Of a stretch of DNA of 64,000 nt, positions 23,001 to 37,100 are shown piece by piece (the stretch's first letter is position 1; the number at the start of each line of letters is the position of its first letter). A program made the translations under genes and the position numbers. This DNA comes from Ectocarpus siliculosus (taxonomy: Eukaryota > Sar > Phaeophyceae > Ectocarpales > Ectocarpaceae), in the NCBI GenBank assembly GCA_000310025.1, contig FN649732.1:1133712-1197711 (forward strand), in the 5' to 3' direction. Below the pieces are notes generated by a model. The model made no database searches and was not told where the DNA came from. It worked only from the letters and a program-made list of their open reading frames with translations.

Positions 23001-26000
23001 ATCATCTCCGTGTTGTGTTTTCGTGTGTATTTTGTATTTCCGCTTCATCATGCCAGAGATAATCGTACACACGGAAATTCGTCTCCGATTGGTTCACTTT
23101 TTACATATGTGTGGGCGTGGACGTAGCACAAAGGAGTGGGTAACAGCCAGAGATACAAACTATTTTAACACATGGGAAACAACAACAGCTCCATCAGCAA
23201 CACTGACACCTGCAGTTTAGGGTCCTTGGGGTTCTTCTCGATGGCCTTCAAGTAGCACTCCGAAGCGCCAGCGTAGTCGCCGTAGGCCAGCTGCCTGCAG
23301 GCCGCGTAGTTGTGCCACGATTCGGCATCGTTGGTGTTGTACGCGGCGAAGCGGAAGAATCCGGCCTGCGGTCAAACCACCGGGCGATTCAAGCACGGGG
23401 GCGTAGCAGCGGGTGTTATTGGCGTCAGGCGAAGGGCCTGAACTCCTCCTCACCGCCCCATGTACAGTAGACTAGTACCTTCGGTGGTTTGCGTATTTTC
23501 TCGTCTAGGAGGCGTGACGGTGCGGGAACGGGAACAGATACCCTCGTCTGTTCCATTTGCTGTTGACAGACCGCATAATCTTTCGGGGGTGCAGCGAACG
23601 GACCACTGTGCCTAGGGAGGAGGCAGATCGATCTGAGTGCGACAATGCGCTTGCCCGACCAATATGAGCAAAACGAATGGCCCAATCTGCCTAGTGCCTA
23701 AGTCGTTGAGTCCAAAACGCGTGCGTGTGTGACGGCCTCGACGGAAGGGAAGGTGTAACTTTTTGACCAAACTGATTCACGACGCTGAAAAAGAGTTTAC
23801 CCTGAGCTGCACAAGGAGGAGGAAAGACACAACTTGTGTACACCGGGCTGGCAGACAACGCAGCCCGAGGGTAAGGCCAAGAGACGGAGTCGAGGACATA
23901 GTCAGTCAACGCAGGCACCATTGAACAAAGTTCGAATACGATGTGTATCTTTCTTCTCCTCACCCACCCCAGGCAGTAAAAAGGATCCGCGTGGCAAGAC
24001 GGAAGAACTAGTTGCTACCTATCTGTTGCTGCTGCTCTTTACCTCCGCCAGCGCAAACCGCTTCGGGTTTCGCCTTGACGTGTAGCTCTCGGGAGGCCAG
24101 CGACGGCCAATGCCATCGGCATCATCCCTCGCCGCCCCTGCTTCGATGGCCCGCTCAACCGTAGCAAGAATCGACACGAAGTCCTCCTCCTGCTTGGTGC
24201 CAGGGGATATGCGAATGCGGCGATGGGAATCAGGAGGTAATGCGGCCGACTTTGGGGTATCCATTTGGATGTTGCTGAACGTTAGCCCCGATGCGTCGTG
24301 TACATCGGCTCTGATACCGCCCTGTTTTGGGAACAACAGGAAGATCTTCAGTGAATTCTCGGACAACACCCAAGGAATTGCGGGCTGGGAACTAGATCGA
24401 AGTAAGGCCCGGACGGGAGTGTAATTCTCCTATCCTTTGGTACGTTGGAAGTACCGTGACAGAAAACTGCGGTGTCTGGCATGCAAATCGTTTCATCCTG
24501 TTCCCGTTGTGTTGATGCTATGAAACGGATACCAGGTCAACCGCAACACCGTAGTTTTCCTTCAGGCACTTAATGCTACCCCGTGGGGACTTGGGGAAAT
24601 AGAAAGGTTAACATCAGGATTCCGGCGTCTCGGGACCAATGGAAGGCATGAGTTGTTGCTTTTTTTTTCCTAGTAAAATCAATCAGAATCGGCTACTACA
24701 AAGAGATGGCCCGGCCGCACATCTTCAAGACTTGATGTCTAACATCCGAATCAATACTTATCCCAACCGCCATGAACACTCCTGCAAAGGAAGCCCAGAT
24801 AGCATGTACCCCGGAGTACATGCGACGGCGTCGCGTCCAATGCGGATACGGCACTATTTCATGGACAAATGCGAACAGCGTCGAAGGCATACGTGGCAGA
24901 ATTCGTGTCGTTTTCTCCTCTCCTCACCCTCGTAACAAAGCAGAAGATGGCGAAGGCAAAGAGCAGCAGCTGCACGTCCGGACCTCGCTGCTCCATAGCC
25001 GCCAAAGCGGTTGTGTAGAGGATTCGAGAACGGTTGTAGTCCTTGCTGAAAAAAGCAGGAGTAGACGGTCGCACGCAATATGTTTCAGCATGTGAATCGG
25101 CCTTTCATACTTTGTAATACCCGCGGATGCCGAGTAATTACGTAACCTAAATATGACTGCGTCGAATAAACCAAAGGGCGAGAAATTCCAAAGCTGGTTG
25201 ACATATCTTTATCATCCACTCGGTTTGGGGGTCGTTGGCGCAAATCATTGCAGTGACATCAATTGTGACACAGAATTCTCTACCTGCTTCATGCTCCCCA
25301 TTTTGTTTGCTGTTTGCTCTTCCTTCAACGCAGGTGGAAACATGGTCCCGTTTTATTCACCAGAAGGTTTGTCAATAAGATCTGGATGGAGCCTCGCTTC
25401 CAGTTGTTGATTGTTGGACACTCACTCAATGACGTGCGTGAAGAGGATGTAATTGATCTGGCTGCGCAAGTTGTCCGGGTCTGCGAGGTACGCCGCTTCC
25501 GCACCCCTGCAGAATAAAAAAAATGAGCCATCGTTTGGGCGGAAAAGGAGAAAAACTCGTCCACGAGGCAGTCTTATCATGGACAACGATCACATCACGT
25601 TCAGGGTAACCAACGGATGCAGTAAGGCAATGCCTCGCAAGGCACGCAAGGAATCCAAGCAAATTCACCTTCAAGATGATCGACGAGGGACACTTGAAAG
25701 GGAGAATGGCCGTTCGCATGGAAATAGTACACGGTGCATGGGGCTAAGGCGAGGCATCAACAGAAATGACGCGAGATGTGCCAGGCAACGAATAACGAAC
25801 ACCATCGGCCCCGTCCTGGAGTATCGACCAAGAACTCTGACCAAACGCAACCTGCATCTGTCCTTCATCCCTAAACATCTAAACATCGTAGCGTGTTAAT
25901 TTCGCCACGGATGCAAAGGTTTGGTTCTTGTCGGTAAAAGAACCGGTCCAACTTTCTGTGGTCACGACGGCGAAACGAAACCATCTTGGCCAGCCCTTGT

Positions 26001-29000
26001 GTCTCACTTGCAAATCTTCTGTGCGCGCATCAAAAGGTTGAAGTGGTTCCGAGAAGTCTTTCCTCTCCACGCCTTCTGGAGCAACGTTGCCGCCTCAGCT
26101 TCCTCCGCGGTGAACCCGTGTATGCGGGTGTGCTTTCAACATTAGTGAAACATAATGCAGGCAGACAGGGACGGGGGACAATACACGGTCCGGTACGGCT
26201 TGCAACAATCAGTTTTATCCGCAAGGAACGAGCATGACCTGTCATCGCTTCTAAAGTCTCAGAATTATCGTGTATGCGAATAGCCCCCTTGAAAAACCAC
26301 GTTCAATACGCTCTCCGTCGTGATAGTCAACACCTTTCTAGACAATGAGGACTTGACATGGTTCAGGACTCCCATGGCGTGGTCCAATGCGACTGTTTCA
26401 GGTGAATCGGCCGTAGACACATTTGGAGCTCGTTGAGATTGATCCCGAGTTGGTGGAAACATACCTACAACCAAGCCTGTCACCGTTGTTACCGCAGCTA
26501 ACAGCTGTTGTTTCGGGCTCTCTCAGATGTTGGTGCGGGAATCGGCCCAGGGTGTGTGCAACCTTCCGTTCAATATCCGACCCTTACTCATTTGTTCGGA
26601 TTTGCTACAGCTGGTCATCGTCTTTGACTCCTAAGTTGAGGCGGTTCTGTTTGTGCACCATCGGCATGGATGTTGTGATGGCATATTGACGCATTGTTCG
26701 TGTTTGAAAGCTTGCTTCCTGCGCCGTATACCTACCTCTCTTTGGTAGAAATCGAAGGCGTCTTGCGATTGCCACTCCTCCGGCAAGTCCCAGGTGTATT
26801 CTGCCGAGGCGGCGTTTCTGCGACGGACGGTGCGCCAGATGTGCAACAAACGGCGGGTCAATGGAGCCAACCCATTCTTCTGTCTTTTTTCGTTGTTGTT
26901 GACGTTTTATAGACTGCCGCGCAAGTTCCATCAGACCCTTTCGTTGTGTGGACGTGGAAATGGAGGTGAAAACGGCATACGTTAGCTTGACATCGTCAAG
27001 ATGCCTCTCAGGCTTCTACTGCAGGGTCATAATCCGGCACCGACGATCATCGCAGCCAGCCACGAGAGGTTCGCCTAGCAAGTGCGTGCCATGGCTTGGT
27101 GCCTGACAACGACACATCCTTTTATGCGCTGTCGTCCGCCAATGCTGAGCGTTTCCGCTGAACCGGGCATCCGGTGGCCGTATGTTAGTATGAGTTTTCT
27201 CTCATTTCCAACGGGTTGAAGACTTCCTGAAGCTAGTGTTCTTGACCATGTACCGTACCGTTTCCATGTACCGCATCGTTTGGACGTGCTGTGGTTGATT
27301 TGGTGAACCCTTCACCTTCAGCTATTTGCAGGCAGCCGACAAACACTTCACAGGCAGCACGCTAAGCGTGCTGTCGGCAAGTGTTGGAAGACACTTGGTG
27401 GGACGGGCCGCGAAACCAAGACCTACCCATGTGGTGTAGGCGAAGGCATCCTGTACTATAGTTAACTACACCCGGTATGGCTCCATCCGTAGGACTTTCA
27501 CGAAGCTCCTCCTCCCCTCACCTGTAGAACATCACGTCCACGGAGCCTTGGAGAAGGTAGGCCTCCCACTGGCCAGTCCAACCAAAGAACGTTCGCAAAG
27601 GATCGCCGGCATCGTGCCGAGCCGCCTTTGAGTTGTCGAGTGAAAAGGGTCCGTGCGGCATGGTGAGAACAATTATCATGGCTGGCTTACGGCGTGCTTT
27701 CGTTTTATTCCTAGAGTCGAAGAATGAAACACCGCCGATCAATGCCTCTGTTCGTGGGCACCATGTAGTGGTCGTTGAAGAACAGAACAACACAATTGTC
27801 TTAGGTCACCTCCCACTCCGAAGGACCCCACCAAGACGCCTCCCGTTGCGCCCTGAGTTGTCTGGCCGGCCTTCTACCGTACAGGTGTCCTCTGTAGACT
27901 CTCGTCACCAGGCGGTTCAGGGTGTTGGCGTCCCGCAAGCGTTTCATCTCCGCCTCGCCCTCGCGGTGTCGGCGCCTGCACGTTTTACGCGTTGATGTAG
28001 TTATTTGCCGTCAACCTGGTCTACAGCAGAATTTTTTAGGCGAAGAAGGCGCATTGCTGCATGATACGGGCCACCTTCGAATACCTGTATTTTTCACCAG
28101 TCGATCGTTCTACCATATAATCGAAATAGGCTGTGGAAGAAGCTGCTCGACAGTCAGACTCCATAGCGCTAGTGGTAGACATCCCTTTAATGACCTGCTC
28201 AAATAAGTGCTGGTGATACAGCGGTGTTTAGAAGATGCGATATTCTCGCATACTGCTGTAACGAGCCCCGGTTGTTCCTCGCTCGCTTGCTGGCTCACCT
28301 GGCCATGCATCCTCGGACGATCTTCTGCAGCATCAGGCACGCCGACATCACTTGCCCCAAGCGTTTTCGCCGACATCTCCCCAAAAACCGTCGCATTTGC
28401 CGATTAATCACGCTGGCGCATCTGCTCTCCGCGAGAGTAATATGATGGTTCAAGTGGCGGTGCAACCAGACAAAATTGCGAGCTTCGGTGGTGGAGGGAG
28501 GAATGCCAAATATGATGACCGAGCTGCCTTCAACAATTGGCTACCCCAACTGGGTTGGATCACATAGTTTATTCAAGAAGATCTGTCCTCCGTCATGAGA
28601 TGCGGCGGAAAGCCTCCTTGCCCACGTTAAGAACCGTGTTCTGTCGACGGAATTCCGTGTCGGAACTTGCGCCTAGGTTCTACATGACTCGAAACAGCTT
28701 CTGCTCTCAATGCGCACCTTCGTTCCTTTCGACGGCGGTTCGCCTCAATCCTGGCCATCCGAGCCCTCCAACACGATTGAATCACTACGGCCGCCTGCGG
28801 AGAAAAAATCGCCAAAGCAGAATATGGTGCAGAAGGTCATCACAGTAAATTAACGCCGACGTGTTGGCTCAACACATTGAAGAACAATGGAGTAAGTTGG
28901 CCAGAGGAATGTACAGGCGAGATGCGTAATCGGTCGCACCCTACCGTAGTGCAGCGAAAAAGAGATTGCTCGGGCCTTGATTTCCTCCCCCAAGCCCTTC

Positions 29001-32000
29001 TCGGTGGGGTCCATCTACTCGGAGGGTTAGGGTTTCCACACCGGGACCATCATCGGTATCCGAGCCCTATTCCTAACCGTCAGATACATCCAGGGGGGTC
29101 CACTCGCAGCTGCTGACGAGAGGACCGCCTAAAGATACCACTAATAACGCCGCCTACCACCACACAATAAAGGCCTAGTCGAGTTGAAAACGCCTGTTTT
29201 CACCGTAAAGGCAATTAACACTCCAGTTATATCTTCCGCCTCATTCGTTGGGCTAGGTTGGGGACGCGCTACATTGCCTGACACTAGCCCCGAGCATCAG
29301 TTTGTGGCAAGCGTCAACATTTGCCACGAGCTCCACTTACGTACCTGATGTCTGAGCTTGTGCGTGTCCAGTTCCGTTTTCTCTTCCTGGAAAGCCTCCC
29401 TTTTGTTAGTTGACGTTTCGCACACAACCGACACACACGAAGAGGCCGGGGGAGGGGAGAGCAGAAGCGTGACCGACATCAACAGAACCAAACAGCACCG
29501 GCCAGCAGAGGGAAAAACACCCAGACTACTGTAGAATGAAGTCTGGAGGCATAAAAACAAATTGGAGCACGAACTGTGATGATATTGCGAACGTCGGCAA
29601 GTTTCTTTCCCCCTGTCCGCGGGGCAGACCGCCTATTGTCGGATGGCATACGCTGGAAGACGTGCGCCTGAAACAGTTTTACGATAGCGCTCAGGTTCAA
29701 GCTTAGATCCAACGAGGCAATGTGATGCCCACGACAGCAGCAACGACAAGAATTTGCTGCAGCCACGGCAAGAGAACCCGACAGCTACATAGCACAATCT
29801 GTTCCCCATTGAAAATACCTGTAGTCGGAGAGCCCAAGCAGGCTTTCACCGTTTACTGGGGCCACTTTTCGGAGATACTCCACCTCGGCGCCTTCCCTCA
29901 ACTCTTCGACTCGATCCGCCTGGCAGAAGATGCGGGCAATAAAAAACAGATGACACTCTGAAATATTGCTTCCACTGGTGACACGGCTTGGCCTGGAGGG
30001 TATGATTGCAGGTCGCTTCAGGCACACTTGAAGATCGCTGCTTATTTCGTCCGCGCTGTTTCAAAGGTGAGCGTGCTCAACTGTCATTGGCTAGACTTTC
30101 CGGGGTTACGAGCGATTGCCTTGGTAACATGCGGCCGCGTGCCACATCACACTCACGGATATCTTAAACGGCGCCGTGTAGCTGGTCTCGCCCGTTTCAG
30201 CGTTGACGTAGTAGAACCTCTGTTTGTCTTGATCCCACTCCGTCTCCCACCCTTGGACCTTGTCTTCCATCTCCTTGTCCCACCCACGTGCCTCATTCCC
30301 ACCCTGCTGCTGCTGTTGGGCATCGTCCAGCTCAGCAATCGTCGTGCTTGCGCCGTTGTTTCCGCCCAGCGAGGGACCTTTACCCCCGAGCCGAACAAAG
30401 CTGCCTGAGAGGAACTCGGCCACCTTGATGTGATGCCATTGACGTGGAGTATGGTCAAACGATGAGATTCGCCGGTGGGACCAATTGAGGTAGAAAAGCA
30501 CACACATTCGATTACCCAAGCCTTGCCTCTAGCCTCTTGCATGCGGCATTTGGGAGTTTTTGAACTAGAACTGGCATGAAACTCATTGGCAGATGAATGA
30601 ATTCATGACATTCAGAAACGACTAATCGACGATCAGTTCGTATCTCAGCACCGTGGCAGTGCTGTAACCAAAGCAGATGTGCGCCCGTTAGCTGGTCGTG
30701 GTGGTCTACTGAAGGCTGACGCGCTCCCGCTAGTGGTTAGCCCAGGGATGACGTAGGGTCCGTAACTGAAAACAAACGCCAAGAGGTTTAGCTTGAAGAC
30801 CTTCGCTGGACGTTGTCATACCTGGGAGTGATTGTTCATCCTCGCCTCGCCGAAGGGGGTGTACTCCTGCCAGTTCCTCTGTCCGATGCGAACATCATAT
30901 TCCACCAAAGCTCGGACAATCTGAAGCACAATAACCAGGACGAGGAGAAAGGGAGGTTCGACACATACCACAAACACACGAGGTCGTCAGTTGGTTCAGA
31001 CACGACGACTGTTTTCTATTCGGGTAGAGGCGTGGGAACTAAGTGATTTGAGCGAATCATTGTTCGGTGTGAGGGCATATCGTGTCATTCCTTTCCCTCA
31101 CAGCGGTAAACACGTCAAATATCTCCTTGTCCACACGCGCGGAACCAATACAACCTGTCTTTCAGTTGATGCAGGAGTGTCGGTTGTGATAAGGTCAGGC
31201 GATGTCCCTGGCAGGGGATAAAACTCGCCTCAACATATCCTGCCCTTGACGCGATATGCGCCGCGTTGTCCCCTCTCAGGCTCTGCAAAGACGGGTCGGC
31301 GCCAGTCTCTAGCAACGCTCGCACCGCCTCAACCTGCCGCCGCGGGGTCGCGTAGGCGTTGTGCGAAGTATGCATATGAGATTGTATGAGACGGGGTGTG
31401 ACGCTGGAGCAATAATTCCACCTCAACATGATTCCTCTGTCGTTGCTACCTTCAAGAAACTAGATGTAGAGTTTCTACACCTTCCGCGAAGGGAGGTAGG
31501 TTGTTTGCTCCCCGACGAGAAACCTTGGGCCCCAAGCGCACATAATGTCACTGCCGTATATACCAGTACTGTACGTTTCGCTCGTTGTACTGTAGCACCT
31601 TCCCCGAGTAGGCTGCGTAGTGAAGAGCAGTCTCTCCCATGGCGTCCTTGGCATCGACGTTGACCGACCTCCCGAGAAGCTCGGCCAATGCGTTGACCTT
31701 CCCATCTTGGGAGGCCACGTGAAGAGCTGTCCGACCGGCGGCGTCCACCAAGTCCAGCTGATTTTGCCGCGAAAAGCGCAACAATTGACTCCATATCAGC
31801 AGCCATGAAGGGGACACAACGGTCGCTGTACGTACATGATGGTCGTGAGTTGTTCGACTGCAACACATACACGTGCTGTAGTTGTTTTCGAAGCAATGCA
31901 TGTAGGCAATGTATGGTAGTCAGTATTGGAGATATATAGTGTATGCGGACGTCATTCCCCCATTCTTAACGGGTGGGGGAGTGGGTACTGGATTGTACCC

Positions 32001-34109
32001 TGCCGTCGCCTCGTTTACCTCCTAGATGTTCTTTGTCGACCTTTGTCTCCTTTCAACGCAATCCAAGCACCCGCTGTTCGTCGCTTCGAAATTGTGCAAA
32101 CCACCACTCTTTTTTGGCACAGTCGAAAGCGCTGGCACTGGCAGTCACCTCCCCGTTTCTAATGCTCAACGCCTACTCACGTTTGCTCCGTAGTCGCAAA
32201 GGAGGCCTGTAGCATCCCCGTGGTCATTGCTCACGGCGTACGCGAGTGGCGTCAGGCCAGAGACATCCGCAACATCAACGCGTGCCCCGTGCTGGAGGAG
32301 GGACCACAAAACCTGCCAGGAAAAAAAAACAATCGGCGTTGGTCCTACAACTTGAGCCGATCTTATAGAGTCGACCACTCGTTCCCGACCCCAACAATGC
32401 ATTGACGAGGATTTCCGCTCAAAGCTGCAGCCAGTTCTTCGAAGCACAACAATGGTCGGACAAGTAGCGCGCCTATGCCCAATGCGCCCCACGATGACTT
32501 GAAAACACTATATAGAAAAATAACGACTGAGCAATGCTAGGTGCAACACGGACGAGGTGGAACTAAACACTGCTTGGCATTACTTTTACCATTTCGATAC
32601 CTTCTGCACTGGCGAGATGACCGTTGCTACCCCCCGGGCGCTGCGCTTAGGAAAATACAATCTAGAACAACGACGTCGTAGAGCCATGAAGGATGTTTCG
32701 AACACACCGAAATGCTGCACGGACGACAATCACCACGCATCTAATGACATTTGCATACCTCTGTCTGTCCCTTGTGAGCCGACACGTGCAGGGCAACAGT
32801 TCCATCCGGTCCGGTCTCGTGAGGGTCCGAACCTTTTGCAGAGTACGGGGTCCCCAAGAGGGCGGAGGGGGGAGGAATGTGAATGTGCACGCACTTACGA
32901 AATGAAAATTGGGGGGGATACTAGCTTTTGGGCTCATTCGGTGCATTGCACAAAAAGACAATGTGCAATACTTGGTCCTTCATAGAACACCTTGGCTTGG
33001 TCGCAGTTCTTATGGAAAATGATAGGCTTTAGGATATCGAACCTTGTACTGATCACGAAAGGTCTGAAGGTTTTATGGCAAGCTCGTAGCAAGCAGCGAA
33101 AATATTCGTTGCCTTCAAATCTGCCAACCTATGAGTGTTCGACGGAAATGGCCTTAAGGGGTTGAAGGGTTTGAGTTTGTAGTGAAGCATACCTGCATCT
33201 AGAAGAACCTGTACGCATGCCGAGTTCTCAGCAGAATTGTCTCCATCCACCGCTAAAAGCAGGGCGTTCGATCCCGATTTGTTCCTGATCAAGAGACAAC
33301 AGAGCACGTCGCGACACGTTGGTTCCAGCAAGCACGAGGGAGTCACGGCGGGTCTCTCGCTCGTCAATCTGGATACCTATTCAGCGCCCTCCACAACGTG
33401 TCAACCACGCTCGCTCGCACTACCCAGGGTATGTCCGAAATACTAGATCTCTTTCGGGGCCAATTTCAGCCGGACGTGTCCATGTAGCTCCGAGTAGAAT
33501 AGAATAATCGAGAGAACCGCGCACAGCGCGGAACTATGCAAACAACCCGTTCCAGACTCCCACCGATATCAAAAACGTGCCGAAGTTCAGCCGATTTGCT
33601 TGTTTGGCCACAACCATCCTCTTGGTTGTTTGTTGGCGATTCTTCGAATGCATATGTAACGTTGCTCGACATGTTGTCCCACTACTCCATTTCATGCCTC
33701 CCATGCACAATAACAGCTCGTGATGTCAAGGCGCTCGGACCATGCCAAGGTCAGGTGGCAAAACGGTAACGAGTGGGGGGATAGCGATGACGGTCTGCGG
33801 CGTTGTAAACGACAACGTGTCCCTCAGTGCCCCCCGCACACACCAACGGTACGGTCAGACAGCAGCGGCACCGAAAAATACGTTAGCGGTTACTGCTGAC
33901 CTGGCGCGAGGATCTGCTCCACGAGCGAGAAGGATCTCGCACAGCACGGCTGCTCCCGTCTTGGCAGCGGTGAGAAGGGGCGTGTTTCCATCGCCGTCGA
34001 CGGCGTCTGGTTTAGCCCCAGCGTCTAGCAGCATATCAGCGATTGTCCTTGCCGACCGGTCCGCCGAAAGCTTTCGTTGCTGCTGGTTGTACTGGCGTTC
34101 CTGCTGTCG

Positions 34110-34158
<49 letters not shown>

Positions 34159-37100
34159 ACGGCCACCGAGCGGCCATCGGGCAAAGTTATGCCTAACCCG
34201 CGTTGCCCCGTTGTTGCTGAAATAGCTGAATTCGATGATGGTACTGGTGCTGTTGTCGGGGGAACGGCCACAACTGCTGTCGACGTCTTGGATCGACGAT
34301 TTGGGCTTCCACTATAATCATCTTCAGAATTGCGGTCGTAATCATCCACAGCCGTGAGACTTTCTCCGTAACCGTGGTGAGCTCTATCGCCTCGCGGAGG
34401 AGCTTGGTACATTGCCAGGCAGTGGAGGGGTGTCAGCCCAGCAGGGGTGACCGCATGAACATCCGCCTATGAATATGTTTCGGACAAATCGAGGGAGGGT
34501 GGTAAGCCTACCTCCAGTACAGCTGGGGGCTATGTCGAACGTGTCATCCCGTACATCTACGTAGACCAAACACATTGTGTTCTGTAGTGCATAATCTGAG
34601 GTCGGCAGAGGCAGACGTAGTGTCAGCGTTTTCCGCAAACTAGGCCGGCAGTTTGCCAGGCCTTGATCGCCGTGAACATGTACAAATTGGACTGACCTCC
34701 CGCTGTAGGCACAACTCAACACAGCGGTGGGCGGTCGCTCGGCAAGCAAGGTGCAGCAATCCTTGGCCACCACCGCCTCCCTCCAGCATTGCGGCGAAAA
34801 CCTCGTGCTGAGTGAGTGCGGGCCATCTATCCGCAAGCCAAAAGAGCCGCTCATAACGGCCTGTTGAGGCTGCTCGACCTGCCTCGCTCACGAAGAAAGA
34901 CAGATACCTAAGAAGTGTTCGTGTCAAAGATCGTGGGGGCGAAAACGAGAGACAAATCGGATACGCTAAGTACGTATGCGACAAACTCTAGCCGACATGC
35001 TCTAGAAAGGGTATGTGCCTGTATGTTGCGGTGCACAGAGCGGCGGGAACACATGCAGTGACGAAGAAAGTGTCGTTGAAGAGCAAAGTATCCAAAAGTC
35101 AATGAAATTGGCAAGGATACCGCTTGACCTGGTGGGTAGTCTCCGTATTGTGGTCCACGCTACATCATTTCCTTGTACGCCTGCCCCACCTGACTGCGTC
35201 CACAAGACCTGCCGAGAAAGGTTGAGCTCCCTGCAAGACCAGGTTGTTTCTGACTTTCCTGAAGAACCTACAAACTCATTATTTTTTCACGCTTCAAGCG
35301 CCTAGAACCGAAACATATCTCGTTTTATTTGCCACATCTGTGGCATGGTAACCGTGACCATCGTTTTCTTCATGGGTGAGACAAAAATTAAGTCGCTGGA
35401 TCATGCGCGGGTTTTCATGCGTAAAATCTGCGAGAGACAAGATGGCAGCAAAAAAACGGGAACAACGGGAACATCAGCAAAGGCGAAGACGGAGGCGATG
35501 GCAGTGCCACACACCTAGATCGAGCCTGGTGGCCTCTGAAGAGTCTCTGAAGCGCGATGGCCCCGTTGTCCAGTTCAGCCTGGAAAGTTAGGATGTGCCC
35601 CGAAAGTTAGGATAATGAGTGCCATGTATTCACAGGTCCTTTGGTTCGGGGCCACTGCATGGTGTGGGTCATCTTGTCCCTGAGGTCTCGCTGTGGTTGA
35701 AAAGTCAAGCCCTGATGGGAGTGCCTGTCGACCGAATGTTCTTGGGGCAGCTTTCGATCTGGATCTTGCCGTCCGAAACGTACCATGTATCACGGTGAAT
35801 GTGCGTCTGCATCTGTCCGACGCTGTAACGATAACAATCGTGTTCATCCTGTCAGCTTTCTTTCGGCCGCCGCACCGGCGTTAAGAGGAAGCGTTCAGCT
35901 GCAGGAGGAATATCTACAGTCAAGGCTTGCCTTTGTGGTAGTGGTGCTTCTCGTTTGGAAGCCCCTCCAGCGTTTCTGAATGATCACGGCCGCTCTCCAC
36001 TCCCTCACAAGGTGTTTGAACGCCTGGTCCAATGTACCCCAAGGGATTGAAATAGTCAGTTCAGGCAACCATGCACGGAAACGAAATCGACGTGAAAAAC
36101 AATGGCGGGTGAGAACGGTGTGGCCTCATCACATATCTCAAGTTCTTCAAAGGATAGTCTAGCGTTTTTCGGGCGCAGTCTTAAGCGCCTCTACCGAGCG
36201 AACAGGTACATGTTCTCCAACGAACTATGCAGATATGCTGTACATACCAAGCCCAGGAAGAACGTCATGACACCCATCTCTAGGACACCTCCTTGTGACC
36301 ACGGAAAGTCAGCTACTTTATATTTTGTTTGGCACCATGCGCACGCGAGAATGAAACCTTGAAAACGGGTGTGATTCCACCGTAAGACCACACAGCGCTC
36401 CTCGAAAGCGGTAGAAATAGGCCTAGGAGCTAGACTATGCATGATAGCGTGCGCGGATGGATAACATTCCAAGCAACGTCTACGATAAATGGCATACCTT
36501 TCTGGTGCTATGTGAGCGCCACGCCGCCTGTATTAAGGTGGCTGCACACGAACGCTCGGCCGCACGTTCTTCCTCCGTCTGTTCTTTTCTCCGCCGGTTT
36601 TGTGCGATACCAGCGGCGGTTTCTCTCCATCCTGAAATCGCTGCCCTCCGCACCTGTTGGGAAAACATGGTACCAGTTGTTCACTGTCACCCCTCTCATC
36701 GTTACTTGGATACCTGACAGGCGAAAATGACACGTACCCTATGCCTCAACACCCCGAAGACTCTTCTTTTTCAACATAGAGGCCGCTTAAGTTGGCCGAG
36801 AGAGCCTTTTTTGATTGGGTCGACAATCGCAGAATACCCCGTCGAGCACGCCGAACACACCCGCTCGTCTCTCTTGCGTGCCATGCCAACGATGCTTCGC
36901 CTGACAAGCGCCCGCCCGTGGGCATCCCCGTGCCATTCCCGCAACACTCGGACGAAAAAAGCGTCGTCCTTCCCCTTTCGGAAGGCCGCGACCTCGACTC
37001 TTAGCCGTGCCATACGCCGCTTCCACTTCCCGAAGCGAACGATGGCAATCTGAACGGTAAGCTGTGGGAGATGTGCGGGAGGGGCGAAACACACAGACCA

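Noticed and set aside
29024-29037. Telomere-like GGGTTAGGGTTT
   Set aside because: Only about two units, inside an intron of gene B; no array.
35376-35591. Plus-strand Lys/Arg-rich frame
   Set aside because: It is the antisense of gene B exon 33 and its intron; no plus-strand gene context.
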